From an uncultured Bacteroidales bacterium (lineage in GTDB: Bacteria > Bacteroidota > Bacteroidia > Bacteroidales > Bacteroidaceae): a stretch of 58,194 nucleotides of DNA. Position 1 is the stretch's first letter, and the number at the start of each line of letters is the position of its first letter. Positions 34,755 to 43,442 of the stretch are shown here, one piece after another. The stretch lies in the NCBI GenBank assembly GCA_902778625.1, contig CACYYM010000022.1:1-58194 (forward strand), in the 5' to 3' direction. The translations under genes were made by a program, and so were the position numbers. The notes beneath the pieces were generated by a model, which was given only the letters and a program-made list of their open reading frames with translations, was not told the DNA's origin and searched no databases.

Positions 34755-35366
34755 CTACATGAGTATTGTCCCAACGATGCCGCAGACGATGCCGATGAGG
34801 GTGCCGCCGAGGACTTGGCCAAGGGTGTGCTGACGGAGCAGCATGCGACTGGTCATGACACAGCCTGCTACGAAGATTGCCAGCGAGAGCCACCAGATGG
34901 GGTTGAAGCCGAAGATGGCTGAATAGGCTATCAGGGCTCCGATGACGCCTCCTGCGCCAGCCGAGTGCATGCTGACCTTCCACCATATATTAATGATGAT
35001 GCAGGTGCACTGGATGAGCAGCGATATGCCCACGATGGCCATCAGGAAGTGTGGCATATGGGTGATGGCGAAGATGTGCATCAGGCAGAGATAGCTGCAG
35101 ATGCTGATGATGTAGGGTACGGCACGCTTGTGGCGTAAGCGTAGTTCAGCAGCGCTCCAGCCATGAAGCCTTCGATAGATGTAGATGGCAAGTGTCGGCA
35201 GGCAGAACGTAAAGCCATAGACGAGTCCGAGAATCCATAGCTTGAAGCCCCAAGGGAAGAGACTCAAGTAGGTAAAGCTCAGCAGGATGAACGTTCCGAC
35301 GGTAGGGTAGTACGAAGGTCGGAAGACTGTCGAGAGGATGCGTGCTATGAGAATCGTCTGTTTCAT
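34755..35366 (-). CDS. PAP2-like membrane phosphatase
   Basis: A 203-residue protein with six membrane helices. SMHSAGAGGVIGAL and, near the C-terminus, SRMLLRQHTLGQVLGGTLIG correspond to the active-site motifs of the PAP2 family (lipid phosphatases acting on phosphatidate or undecaprenyl diphosphate), though the first differs from the usual PSGH. The gene overlaps the end of rpoN by ATGA, so it is translated from the same message. Loss of catalytic residues is possible, in which case it would be a non-catalytic relative. The sigma-barrel gene starts 122 bp downstream. Confidence 0.7.
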   Translation of the reverse strand: MKQTILIARILSTVFRPSYYPTVGTFILLSFTYLSLFPWGFKLWILGLVYGFTFCLPTLAIYIYRRLHGWSAAELRLRHKRAVPYIISICSYLCLMHIFAITHMPHFLMAIVGISLLIQCTCIIINIWWKVSMHSAGAGGVIGALIAYSAIFGFNPIWWLSLAIFVAGCVMTSRMLLRQHTLGQVLGGTLIGIVCGIVGTILM

Positions 35367-36772
35367 TTTCTCATTCTTGCAACAGGGATGCCCATCTGTT
35401 CCCTGTACTTGGCGACGGTACGACGGGCGATGTTGAAGCCGTCGGCTTGGAGGAGTTGCGTGAGGCGTTCGTCGCTGAGCGGCTGACGTTTGTCCTCCTG
35501 TCCTATGAGTCCTCGCAGGGCAGCCATCACCTGACGGGCAGTGACGTCGTCGCCCTCTTTGTTCTGTGTGGCTTTGTGCGTGAAGAACCATTTGAGGGGA
35601 TAGGTGCCAAAGGTGGTTTCGACGTACTTGCTGTTTGCTACGCGACTGATGGTGCTGATGTCGTAGCCCGTCAGTTCTGCCACATCGTCGAGCTTCATGG
35701 GTCTCAGTAGCGTTTCGTCGCCTTCCTGAAAGAAAGGTTTCTGCAACTTGACGATGGCCTGCATCGTCCGCATCATCGTCTCAGAGCGTTGTTGCAGAGC
35801 ATTGATGAACATTTGTCCGCGTTCCACATACTGGCGGACGAAGGCATCCTGCTGACCTTCTGCATCCGGACTGATGACAAGCGAAGGCTGGTTGCCACGA
35901 CTCAGGGTGACAGTGATGGTGCCGTTCTCGTCCGTATCGACGTAGAAGTCGGGCTGGATGCTTTGAGCGCGGTCGGAAGTTTTTGCCCCGATGGAGCCGC
36001 CCGGTCGCGGGTTGAGCTTCAGTATCTCTCGTTGCAGCAGCTCAGCCTGCGCTTCGTTGATGTGGAGCCTCTGCTCAATGCGTTGCCAGCGTTTGTGGAT
36101 GAAATCGTCGAAGTACTTATCGAGCAGCTTGATGAGTAAGTCCTTGTACGGATTGTCTTCGTTCCTCTTGACTTGCAAGAGCAGACATTCCTGCAAAGAG
36201 CGCGCCCCGATGCCTGCCGGGTCAAACAGCTGAAGGATTGTGAGCACCTGCTCCAGCTCTTTGGGATTTGTGTTGAGGCCCTGATATATTTCTGCTTCGT
36301 CGGCAAGGATAGCGAGAGACTTCTTTAAGAGCCCGTCCTCGTCGAGCGAACCGATAAGGTATTCCATGAGCTCCTTCTCGTGGTCTGTCAGTTCGAAGTC
36401 CGCCATCTGTTCCCTGAGACGGTCAGTCAGGGAGAGTGTGTCGTCGTAGGCCATATACTCAGCCGCATTGTTGCTGTGGCTGGCACCCGTCAGGAAGTCG
36501 GGGATGTCGTCCTCAGAGCGATAGTCATAGGAAGAGTCATCGGTAGCGTCTTCTCCGCCACCCCCCTGTGGTAGAACTTGTGACAAGTCCTCTTCTTCGC
36601 TTTCTTTTCTTTCCAGCCAAGGATTTTCCAGACACTCCAACTCCACACGATGTTGCAGTGCTTCGACAGGCATTTCCGTCAGCCTTACGAGCAACACCTG
36701 CTGGGGCAACATCTGCTGCACCTGCACCTGCCCTTGCGTCTGTTCCTGTATCTGTAAGTTTCTCTGACTCAT
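35363..36772 (-). CDS. rpoN: RNA polymerase sigma-54 factor
   Basis: A 469-residue protein. Region I is Gln-rich (MSQRNLQIQEQTQGQVQVQQ), an acidic region II follows (SEEEDLSQVLPQGGGGEDAT), then the core-binding domain (LFDPAGIGARSLQECLLLQV), and the C-terminal DNA-binding part with the helix DISTISRVANSKYVETTFG and the RpoN box ARRTVAKYRE near the end. It directs RNA polymerase to -24/-12 promoters, which need an activator ATPase; none is encoded in the window. It is separated from cca by array C2 and has its own strong promoter. Confidence 0.96.
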   Translation of the reverse strand: MSQRNLQIQEQTQGQVQVQQMLPQQVLLVRLTEMPVEALQHRVELECLENPWLERKESEEEDLSQVLPQGGGGEDATDDSSYDYRSEDDIPDFLTGASHSNNAAEYMAYDDTLSLTDRLREQMADFELTDHEKELMEYLIGSLDEDGLLKKSLAILADEAEIYQGLNTNPKELEQVLTILQLFDPAGIGARSLQECLLLQVKRNEDNPYKDLLIKLLDKYFDDFIHKRWQRIEQRLHINEAQAELLQREILKLNPRPGGSIGAKTSDRAQSIQPDFYVDTDENGTITVTLSRGNQPSLVISPDAEGQQDAFVRQYVERGQMFINALQQRSETMMRTMQAIVKLQKPFFQEGDETLLRPMKLDDVAELTGYDISTISRVANSKYVETTFGTYPLKWFFTHKATQNKEGDDVTARQVMAALRGLIGQEDKRQPLSDERLTQLLQADGFNIARRTVAKYREQMGIPVARMRK

Positions 36773-36783
36773 ACTTTCGCTTG

Positions 36784-36814
36784 CAAATTTACGAATAAGT
36801 GAGGAGAATACAAA
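36784..36814 (-). promoter_or_regulatory. Promoter of rpoN
   Basis: Minus strand TTTG (36814-36811), 19 bp, TAAATTTG (36791-36784), 11 bp from the start codon: a very short leader. Nearly identical in spacer and flanks to the MFS promoter at 10508-10538. Confidence 0.8.
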
Positions 36815-36856
36815 AGAAAAATGCAAAAAAGGCAGACTCTTGCAGGGTAATCATAA

Positions 36857-36940
36857 AACTTCACACAAGAAACTCGCCAACTTCACACGTGAAAATGTCA
36901 AACTTCACACGTGAATTTTACAAACTTCACACGTGGATTT
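36857..36940. repeat. 22-bp dyad array C2, four units (AACTTCAC arms)
   Basis: Left arm AACTTCAC in all four units; centre AC in all four; right arms AAGAAACT, GTGAAAAT, GTGAATTT, GTGGATTT; linkers CGCC, GTCA, TACA. Exactly 22 bp throughout. The fourth arm ends two bases short of the cca stop codon, and the array ends about 40 bp upstream of the rpoN promoter. Confidence 0.92.
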
Positions 36941-36942
36941 TA

Positions 36943-38457
36943 TCAAGTGCTCGCATGCCGTTCGCAAGCCTTTACTGGCTCGAGGCCGAGCTCTTTGGCT
37001 TTCTGGAGCATGAATTGGAAGGCAGCATCGTGGTCGTTGGGAATGACGGAGTCCCAGATGGCGTCTTTGACGGCTTGCTTCAAAATGCCTATCTCGCGGC
37101 AAGGTTGCAGGGCGTAGGTCTCCATGATTTCTTCGCCTGTGATGGGATTATGCCAAGTGCGGTAGTTGTCACGGGCTTGCAGGTCGATGAGCTTCTCGCG
37201 GACGAGCTGGAAGTTTTGCAGGAAACGCTGCTTCTTCTCGCGGTTCTTGCTTGTGATGTCGGCTTCGCAGAGGCGCATCAAATCGTCTATGTCCTCGCCT
37301 GCCTCGAAGAGCAAACGGCGAACGGCACTGTCGGTCACCTCGTCATCCGCAATGGCGATGGGTCGCATGTGCAGACCGACAAGTTTCTCAACGTAGTTCA
37401 TGCGCTCGTCCATTGGCAGCTTCATCCTGCGGAACAGCGGTGTCACCATCTTCTGTCCGATGTAGTTGTGGTTGTGGAACGTCCAGCCGGCAGTATTGTC
37501 CCAGCGTTTGCTGCGAGGCTTCCCGATGTCGTGAAGCAAGGCGGCCCAACGCAACCATAAAGAAGCCTCGTTTGAGGCGACGTTGTCTAAGACTTCGAGC
37601 GTGTGGTAGAAGTTGTCCTTATGGGCTTTGCCGTTACGGGACTCGACGCCTTCGAGCGCAGCCACTTCTGGCAGGATGAGTGGCAGCAACCCACTTCGAC
37701 TAAGCTCGATGAAGCCGATGCTTGGCGAAGGTGTCATCATTATCTTGTTGAGTTCGTCGATGATGCGTTCCTGCGAGATGATTTTGATGCGTTCGGCATT
37801 ACGTTTCAAAGCTTCCGCCGTTTCTTCCTCTATCTGGAAACGCAGCTGTGTGGCGAAGCGGATGCAGCGCATCATACGCAAGGGGTCGTCGCTGAACGTG
37901 ATATCTGGGTCGAGAGGCGTGGCGATGATGCCGTCCTCGAGGTCGAGTAAACCATCAAAAAGATCGATGAAATGGCCGAATTTTGCTTCGTTAAGGCAAA
38001 CGGCGAGGGCGTTGATGGTGAAGTCGCGACGGTGCAAATCGTCATCAAGCGTGCCGTCCTCGACGATAGGTTTGCGGCTGTCTCGGTTGTAGCTTTCGCG
38101 ACGAGCTCCTACGAACTCGACCTCGTGTTCGTGCCACTTGAGCTGTGCCGTACCGAAGTTGCGGAAAACGCTGACGTGAGCGCCCTTGCCTAATGCCTTT
38201 GCAAGGGCTTGTGCAAGCTGGATGCCAGGCGAAGGCGTTTTGTCGGGCGAGACCACAACCACATCGATGTCTTTCGAAGGCCGTTGCAGAATGATGTCTC
38301 TCACATATCCGCCCACGACATAGCACTCCAAGCCCAGCGCGTCGGCTGTTTCGCCAATGCGATGCAGAAGCGGATTGTCGATGGCCTGCAAAGAGTCAGT
38401 TTGTCGAGTCTGCTGACGGAAGTCGTCGTATTCCTGTATGGCCTCTTGGATGGTCAT
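36943..38457 (-). CDS. cca: tRNA nucleotidyltransferase / poly(A) polymerase family with HD domain
   Basis: A 504-residue protein. Residues 25-180 are the nucleotidyltransferase head: ECYVVGGYVRDIILQRPSKD, DIDVVVV with the metal-binding Asp pair, and RRDFTINALAVCL. Residues about 240-430 include an HD phosphohydrolase domain (WAALLHDIGKPRSKRWDNTA, FHNHNYIGQKM). This arrangement is the CCA-adding enzyme that matures and repairs tRNA 3' ends. Start chosen at MTIQEAIQEYDDF, overlapping the upstream lipoprotein gene by ATGA. The array C2 adjoins the stop codon. Confidence 0.93.
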   Translation of the reverse strand: MTIQEAIQEYDDFRQQTRQTDSLQAIDNPLLHRIGETADALGLECYVVGGYVRDIILQRPSKDIDVVVVSPDKTPSPGIQLAQALAKALGKGAHVSVFRNFGTAQLKWHEHEVEFVGARRESYNRDSRKPIVEDGTLDDDLHRRDFTINALAVCLNEAKFGHFIDLFDGLLDLEDGIIATPLDPDITFSDDPLRMMRCIRFATQLRFQIEEETAEALKRNAERIKIISQERIIDELNKIMMTPSPSIGFIELSRSGLLPLILPEVAALEGVESRNGKAHKDNFYHTLEVLDNVASNEASLWLRWAALLHDIGKPRSKRWDNTAGWTFHNHNYIGQKMVTPLFRRMKLPMDERMNYVEKLVGLHMRPIAIADDEVTDSAVRRLLFEAGEDIDDLMRLCEADITSKNREKKQRFLQNFQLVREKLIDLQARDNYRTWHNPITGEEIMETYALQPCREIGILKQAVKDAIWDSVIPNDHDAAFQFMLQKAKELGLEPVKACERHAST

Positions 38458-38786
38458 TGTTTGTTGATGTCCTCTTGCAATTTGCGTTCGAAGAATTGCT
38501 TTTTGACGTTGAGGCGTTCCCATTCCTCGCCTGTTACGAGTTTGAGGCTGTCGGCGGCGGCATTCATTTCGATGCTGTCGAGCAGCAGGATGGCTTGCTT
38601 ACGTGCCTCGATGGCTGTGGGGCAATTGCGCCTTAGGGAGAAGATGGTGTCGCGAGCCTCGTTGTATAAGTGATGATGCAGGGCATAGCGAGCCTCTTTC
38701 AGCATTTCGGCAGCGCGCTCATCGGGTGTTTGCTTTGCGCAAGCGGCAAGCAGAAGCATGAGGGAAAGGACAGTGATGGGTTTCAT
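38454..38786 (-). CDS. Small lipoprotein, conserved but unnamed
   Basis: A 110-residue protein with a lipoprotein signal (MKPITVLSLMLLLAAC) and an almost all-helical, charged mature part (ERAAEMLKEARYALHHHLYN, EARDTIFSLRRNCPTAIEAR). It may be a periplasmic coiled-coil or TPR-like adaptor. It follows rseP by 23 bp and overlaps cca by ATGA, which places it inside the rseP-cca run. The function is unknown. Confidence 0.7.
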   Translation of the reverse strand: MKPITVLSLMLLLAACAKQTPDERAAEMLKEARYALHHHLYNEARDTIFSLRRNCPTAIEARKQAILLLDSIEMNAAADSLKLVTGEEWERLNVKKQFFERKLQEDINKQ

Positions 38787-38809
38787 GGGGGTTGTAGGAA
38801 TTATAGGAA

Positions 38810-40228
38810 CTATAAGCCGAAGAGCGGCAGGATGAAGTTGCGGATGTCGTTGCTCAGGGCAAGCAGCATGAGTGCGATGATGATGCCGATGCCTATCTTT
38901 TCTATCCATTCCATTGCTTTATCCGAGGGCTGTTTGCCTGTGATGCCTTCGTAGAAGAGCAGCACGATGTGGCCGCCATCGAGCCCGGGAATGGGCAGGA
39001 TGTTCATGACGGCGAGGATGATGCTGATGAAGGCGGTGAGCATCCAGAACTGTTGCCAGTTCCAAGCCGACGGGAAGATGTTGCCGATGGTGATGAACGA
39101 GCCGACACTCTTTGCTCCATCAGCGCTTGCCACATATTTCAGGTCGTTGACGTAGCTCTTCAGGACGCGCCAACCGTAGCTTAAGCCAGCTGGGAAGCAG
39201 TTCCAGAGGTTGTAGCTGAGGTGCTCTGTCTTGTAGTCGGGAATGTGTCGAGTGACGCCCATCATGTATTTCTCGTCGAGCTGCAGGCAGAGGGTGTCTG
39301 TGCGGCTTCCGTCGGCAGAAGCAAAGACGGCATTGAGTGTGCGCCACTTGAGGCTGTCGGCAGCCGTGCAATCTGGCGAGCCGAGCACATCTTCGCGACG
39401 GAACGTCACCTCGTTGTCGAAGTCGGCCCACGTCTCAATCGTTTTTCCGTTGACAGAGAGCATTCGCATTCCTTTCTCTATGCCAGCCTTAGCCGCCGCG
39501 GAGCCGGGCACGACAGAGTCGATGTAAGCCTCTGCTAAGGGCTGGAGGAACTGCGGCTGGGCCTGCAACATCTTCAGCAGTGAGAGTCCGTCTTCGGGCA
39601 TCGTGAGCACGACCTCTTCGCCCTGACGCAGCACTGTGACCGTATTGGCGTTGGAGATGGTGCGCATGATGGCGGTGCTGAACTCCACAATCTCCTTGCC
39701 GTCGGCACTAACGGGAATGTCGCCGTCCTGGAAGCCAATCTCGTGCGCCTGCTCGTTGTACTGAAAGCCGTTCTCGATGCTGGTCATGGGCACGTAGTCG
39801 CGTCCCCAGGCGAGGAGGACGAGCGAATAGATGACCCAAGCCGTGATGAGGTTCATCAGCACGCCGCCGAACATGATGAAGAAGCGTTGCCAAACCTTTT
39901 TCGAGCGAAACTCGTTGGGCTGTGCTGGCTGCTTCATCTGCTCGGTGTCCATGCTCTCGTCGATCATGCCGGCAATTTTGACGTAGCCACCGAGCGGAAT
40001 CCAGCCGATGCCGTACTCCGTCTCTTTGTCCTTGAAGCGGGGGAAGAGACGGGTGAACCACTTGCTCTTCGTGCTAAAGAGCTTGAATTTGTAATCGAAG
40101 AACATGAAGAACTTCTCGACTTTCACGCCGAAAAGCTTGGCGAAGCCGAAGTGGCCGCCTTCGTGCAGAACGACCAACAGGCTGAGGCAGCAGAGTAATT
40201 GTAAAGTTTTTATCAGAACTGTTTCCAT
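38810..40228 (-). CDS. rseP: Site-2 membrane protease RseP
   Basis: A 472-residue inner-membrane protease. Helix 1 carries the zinc motif HEGGH (22-26); a PDZ-like domain (about 115-330, including PGSAAAKAGIEKGMRMLSV) precedes the LDGG motif (NILPIPGLDGGH), the third zinc ligand region. Such enzymes cut membrane anti-sigma factors within the membrane, releasing sigma factors. It could in principle act on the anti-sigma proteins here, including the membrane-tethered sigma factor at 32983-34632. It follows dxr after array B3, as in other Bacteroidota. Confidence 0.95.
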   Translation of the reverse strand: METVLIKTLQLLCCLSLLVVLHEGGHFGFAKLFGVKVEKFFMFFDYKFKLFSTKSKWFTRLFPRFKDKETEYGIGWIPLGGYVKIAGMIDESMDTEQMKQPAQPNEFRSKKVWQRFFIMFGGVLMNLITAWVIYSLVLLAWGRDYVPMTSIENGFQYNEQAHEIGFQDGDIPVSADGKEIVEFSTAIMRTISNANTVTVLRQGEEVVLTMPEDGLSLLKMLQAQPQFLQPLAEAYIDSVVPGSAAAKAGIEKGMRMLSVNGKTIETWADFDNEVTFRREDVLGSPDCTAADSLKWRTLNAVFASADGSRTDTLCLQLDEKYMMGVTRHIPDYKTEHLSYNLWNCFPAGLSYGWRVLKSYVNDLKYVASADGAKSVGSFITIGNIFPSAWNWQQFWMLTAFISIILAVMNILPIPGLDGGHIVLLFYEGITGKQPSDKAMEWIEKIGIGIIIALMLLALSNDIRNFILPLFGL

Positions 40229-40293
40229 ATTTTGAGTTGAATTTTTACGCGTTTCTAACGCCCTGATTTTCAGCGGGGCATTCTGTGTTGTCA

Positions 40294-40377
40294 AACGCCG
40301 CCTGCGGAAATCGTCAACGCCGCGTGCGGAGATTGCCATTTCCGCGTGCGGGGATGACCAACGCCGCACGCGGCGTT
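40294..40377. repeat. 22-bp dyad array B3, four units
   Basis: Left arms AACGCCGC, AACGCCGC, ATTTCCGC, AACGCCGC; centres CT, GT, GT, AC; right arms GCGGAAAT, GCGGAGAT, GCGGGGAT, GCGGCGTT; linkers CGTC, TGCC, GACC. Exactly 22 bp throughout. The last unit has perfectly complementary arms. It lies between dxr (stop at 40408) and rseP (start at 40228), so it would be in the middle of their shared transcript if there is one. Confidence 0.92.
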
Positions 40378-40407
40378 TGAACGTTCGGCTTGCTGTTTGT
40401 CAATTTT

Positions 40408-41562
40408 TTATCCTTTTGTATTAATTATTTCTTCTGCCACGAGGCGCGACTCTCTGTCGCAATCGAGGTAATCCTGCAGCGTTGGCTTCTCCTGATGCGG
40501 CACACGGCGGAGTGTCTCCTCGATGACGTCGGCCATCTGGAGGAAGCTGCAACGTTCCTGACGGAAAGCAAGGTTGGCCACCTCGTTAGCAGCATTGACG
40601 ATGCAGGCTGCGTTTCCGCCCATCCGTATCGCTTCGTATGCCATCTGCAGGCAGCGGAACTTCTCGGGGTCGGGCTTCTCGAAGGTCAAGTCCTTGAGGT
40701 CCCACCAGTCGATGCGCGGGAAGGAGCTCCTGAGGCGCAAAGGGTAGGAGAGGGCAAGCTGAATGGGGACGCGCATGTCGGGCATTCCGAGCTGTCCCTT
40801 CACGGCGCCGTCCTCGAACTGCACCGCGCTGTGGAGGATGCTTTGCGGATGGACGACAACCTGAATCTTGTCGGGTGTGACGTCGAACAGCCAGCGGGCT
40901 TCAATCACCTCGAAGCCTTTATTCATCATCGATGCGCTGTCGATGGTTATCTTCGCGCCCATGTCCCAATTCGGATGCTTCAAGGCTTGGGCAGGTGTGA
41001 CGCTCTTCAATTGCTCCAGCGAGAACGTCCTAAACGGTCCTCCGCTGGCCGTCAGGATGATTTTCTCGATGGGACTCACCTCGCCCATCAGGCTCTGGAA
41101 GATGGCACTGTGCTCGCTATCGACGGGCAGCAGAGGCACCTTGTGCTCCAAGCAAAGCGCAGTGATCAGTTCGCCAGCCACAACCAGCGTCTCCTTGTTG
41201 GCCAGGGCGATGGGTTTGCCTGCCCGGATGGCACTGATGGTGGGTCGCAATCCGCTGAAGCCCACGAGAGCCGTCAGCACGATGTCCACCGGCTCCATCT
41301 GCACCACCTGGCAGAGAGCGTCGGCTCCAGTATAGACCTGTATCGGCTCGTCTTTCAGGGCTTCTTGTACGTAGTCGTACTTGCTCTCATCGGCAATCAC
41401 GACACACTGCGGCTTGTACGTCTTGGCCTGCTCTATCAGCAGGTCGGCTCTGGTGTTCGCCGTGAGCACGTAAGCCTCGAAGAGGTCGGGGTGCTCGCTG
41501 ATGACTTGCAAGGTCTGTGTTCCGATGCTGCCGGTCGAGCCTAATATGCAGACCCTTTTCAT
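40408..41562 (-). CDS. dxr: 1-deoxy-D-xylulose 5-phosphate reductoisomerase
   Basis: A 384-residue enzyme of the MEP pathway making MEP from DXP with NADPH. ILGSTGSIGTQTL (5-17) binds NADPH; ANKETLVVAGELI, LPVDSEHSAIFQ and TASGGPFRTFS form the active site with metal-binding Asp and Glu; MGAKITIDSASMMNKGFEVI is typical. With ispG at 27.2 kb it gives two genes of the pathway. Start: MKRVCILGSTGS, with MVNDK just upstream as the alternative. It starts 64 bp beyond rimM, with a C-rich element in between. Confidence 0.97.
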   Translation of the reverse strand: MKRVCILGSTGSIGTQTLQVISEHPDLFEAYVLTANTRADLLIEQAKTYKPQCVVIADESKYDYVQEALKDEPIQVYTGADALCQVVQMEPVDIVLTALVGFSGLRPTISAIRAGKPIALANKETLVVAGELITALCLEHKVPLLPVDSEHSAIFQSLMGEVSPIEKIILTASGGPFRTFSLEQLKSVTPAQALKHPNWDMGAKITIDSASMMNKGFEVIEARWLFDVTPDKIQVVVHPQSILHSAVQFEDGAVKGQLGMPDMRVPIQLALSYPLRLRSSFPRIDWWDLKDLTFEKPDPEKFRCLQMAYEAIRMGGNAACIVNAANEVANLAFRQERCSFLQMADVIEETLRRVPHQEKPTLQDYLDCDRESRLVAEEIINTKG

Positions 41563-41597
41563 TTTATCGTTTACCATTTGTCTATTTTCTATTTGTT

Positions 41598-41626
41598 CCT
41601 CCCTTTGAGGGGGAGTTAGAGGGGGC
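41598..41626. repeat. C-rich interspersed element before dxr
   Basis: The minus strand reads GCCCCCTC, TAA, CTCCCCCT, CAAAGGGAGG. A second copy with the same two C-rich blocks lies at 56758-56784, where it encodes the end of tdk. It adjoins the rimM stop codon. Confidence 0.6.
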
Positions 41627-42136
41627 TTATAGTTCAAGCAGTCCTTCGGGGAGCGACATGTGGATGGTTCGCTCCTTGTGGTTGATGTCGGTTATCCAGT
41701 CTTCGGCAGCGGGGATGAGGCGTTTGCCGACTTGGAACAGGATGTTCTGTGTCGAGTCGTCCACACTGTCGATAGTGCCGATGAGGCCTGCGTTTTCGTC
41801 GAAGAGCTTGAAGCCCGTGAAGTATCGCCATGTGTATTCGTCGTCCTCGCTTGGTTCGGGCGTCAGCGAGTGTGGGAAGAAGACTTCGCAGCCGAGCAGG
41901 AACTGCACGTCGTTGGCGCTGTCGTAGTCGAAGAACTTCAAGAGCGCCGTCGTGTCACTGCGGAAGCGGTATTCCTCAAGGAAGAACGGCACGAGGATGC
42001 CTTCCACCCGCAGGAAGAGGTACTCCGCATCAGCGCGGTCCCAGACATCGTCGGTGAAGTTGAACGTCACTTCGCCCTTGATGCCGTGTGTCCGGCCAAT
42101 CTGACCTATCTTATAGACTTCGTTGTCGCTGATCAT
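41627..42136 (-). CDS. rimM: 16S rRNA processing protein RimM
   Basis: A 169-residue protein. The N-domain (KIGQIGRTHGIKGEVTFNFT) is the RimM fold and the C-domain (YFTGFKLFDENAGLIGTIDS, RLIPAAEDWITDINHKERTI, HMSLPEGLLEL) is PRC-like. RimM helps mature the 30S head and binds S19. It overlaps murA by ATGA. The two-gene step murA-rimM belongs to the block DUF4290-murA-rimM-dxr seen across Bacteroidota. Confidence 0.93.
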   Translation of the reverse strand: MISDNEVYKIGQIGRTHGIKGEVTFNFTDDVWDRADAEYLFLRVEGILVPFFLEEYRFRSDTTALLKFFDYDSANDVQFLLGCEVFFPHSLTPEPSEDDEYTWRYFTGFKLFDENAGLIGTIDSVDDSTQNILFQVGKRLIPAAEDWITDINHKERTIHMSLPEGLLEL

Positions 42137-43440
42137 TCCACTCTCTTTATCTTTGCACCGAGGGCACAGAGTCGTCCTTCGATGTTCTCGTAGCCGCGGT
42201 CTATTTGTCCGATGTTGTCGATGCGGCTGGTGCCTTGCGCACTCATAGCAGCAATCAGCAGAGCTATGCCGGCACGGATGTCGGGGCTCGTCATGCGGCC
42301 AGCATGAAGCTGGCGCTCGTGGTTGTGACCGACGACAACGGCTCTGTGCGGGTCGCAAAGGATGATTTGTGCACCCATATCGATGAGTTTGTCGACGAAG
42401 AAGAGTCGGCTCTCGAACATCTTCTGATGTATGAGCACGGAGCCCTTGGCCTGCGTGCTGACCACGAGCAGGACGCTCAACAGGTCGGGCGTGAAGCCTG
42501 GCCAGGGCGCATCGCTCAGTGTCATGAACGAGCCGTCGATGAAGCTCTCTATCTCATAGTGTTCTTGCTTCGGCACGAAGAGGTCGTTGCCATCCTGCTC
42601 AATGCAGATGCCCAATCTCCTGAAGGTGTTCGGGATGATTCCCAAGTGCTCCGGAGCGACGTTGCAAATGCGGACGCCATCGCCCACCATTGCTGCCATG
42701 CCGATGAACGAGCCGACCTCAATCATGTCGGGCAGAATGGTGTGCTCTGTGCCATGAAGACTCTCGACGCCTTCGATGGCGAGCAGATTGCTGCCGATGC
42801 CACTTATCTTTGCGCCCATCTGGCAAAGCATCCGACAAAGCTGCTGAATGTATGGTTCGCAGGCAGCATTGTAAATAGTCGTCGTGCCCTGAGCCAGAAC
42901 TGCCGTCATGATGATGTTGGCTGTGCCAGTCACCGAAGCTTCGTCCAAAAGCATGTAGGCTCCCTTCAACTGCTCGGTCTCGACATTGTAGAGGCGCAGA
43001 GTTTCGTCGTAAACGAAGTGGCCGCCCAACTTCTGTATGCCGTGGAAGTGCGTGTCGAGACGTCTTCTGCCAATTTGGTCGCCACCGGGCTTCGCCACGA
43101 TTGCCTTGCCTCGGCGGGCAAGCAAGGGACCAAGCATCATCACGCTGCCGCGCAACTTTCGGCAAGTCTCGATGTAAGCCTCGCTACAAAGGTATTGGTC
43201 GTCGAGTCGCTTGGCAGAGAACGTGTAGTCGTGGGCATCGTGCTTCGTTACCTCAACGCCCATGTCTTCGAGAAGTTTGATTTGGTTGTTAACGTCGACA
43301 ATGTTGGGGATGTTCTTGATGCGGACAGGCTCGCTGGTCAGCAAAACAGCACACAGCACTTGCAGCGCTTCGTTCTTCGCTCCTTGCGGCACAATCTCGC
43401 CCTTCAGCCTGTGCCCGCCTTCTATGATGAATGATGCCAT
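42133..43440 (-). CDS. murA: UDP-GlcNAc 1-carboxyvinyltransferase with Asp at the Cys115 position
   Basis: A 435-residue cytoplasmic enzyme; it transfers enolpyruvate to UDP-GlcNAc in the first committed step of peptidoglycan synthesis. QGAKNEALQVL and RGSVMMLGPLLARRGKAIVA are typical. The active-site loop reads PGGDQIGRRRLDTH: Asp121 stands where E. coli has Cys115, the residue fosfomycin alkylates. An Asp here keeps activity and gives resistance, as is known for Mycobacterium and Chlamydia. Starts 2 bp after the DUF4290 stop codon. Confidence 0.96.
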   Translation of the reverse strand: MASFIIEGGHRLKGEIVPQGAKNEALQVLCAVLLTSEPVRIKNIPNIVDVNNQIKLLEDMGVEVTKHDAHDYTFSAKRLDDQYLCSEAYIETCRKLRGSVMMLGPLLARRGKAIVAKPGGDQIGRRRLDTHFHGIQKLGGHFVYDETLRLYNVETEQLKGAYMLLDEASVTGTANIIMTAVLAQGTTTIYNAACEPYIQQLCRMLCQMGAKISGIGSNLLAIEGVESLHGTEHTILPDMIEVGSFIGMAAMVGDGVRICNVAPEHLGIIPNTFRRLGICIEQDGNDLFVPKQEHYEIESFIDGSFMTLSDAPWPGFTPDLLSVLLVVSTQAKGSVLIHQKMFESRLFFVDKLIDMGAQIILCDPHRAVVVGHNHERQLHAGRMTSPDIRAGIALLIAAMSAQGTSRIDNIGQIDRGYENIEGRLCALGAKIKRVE

Positions 43441-43442
43441 AC

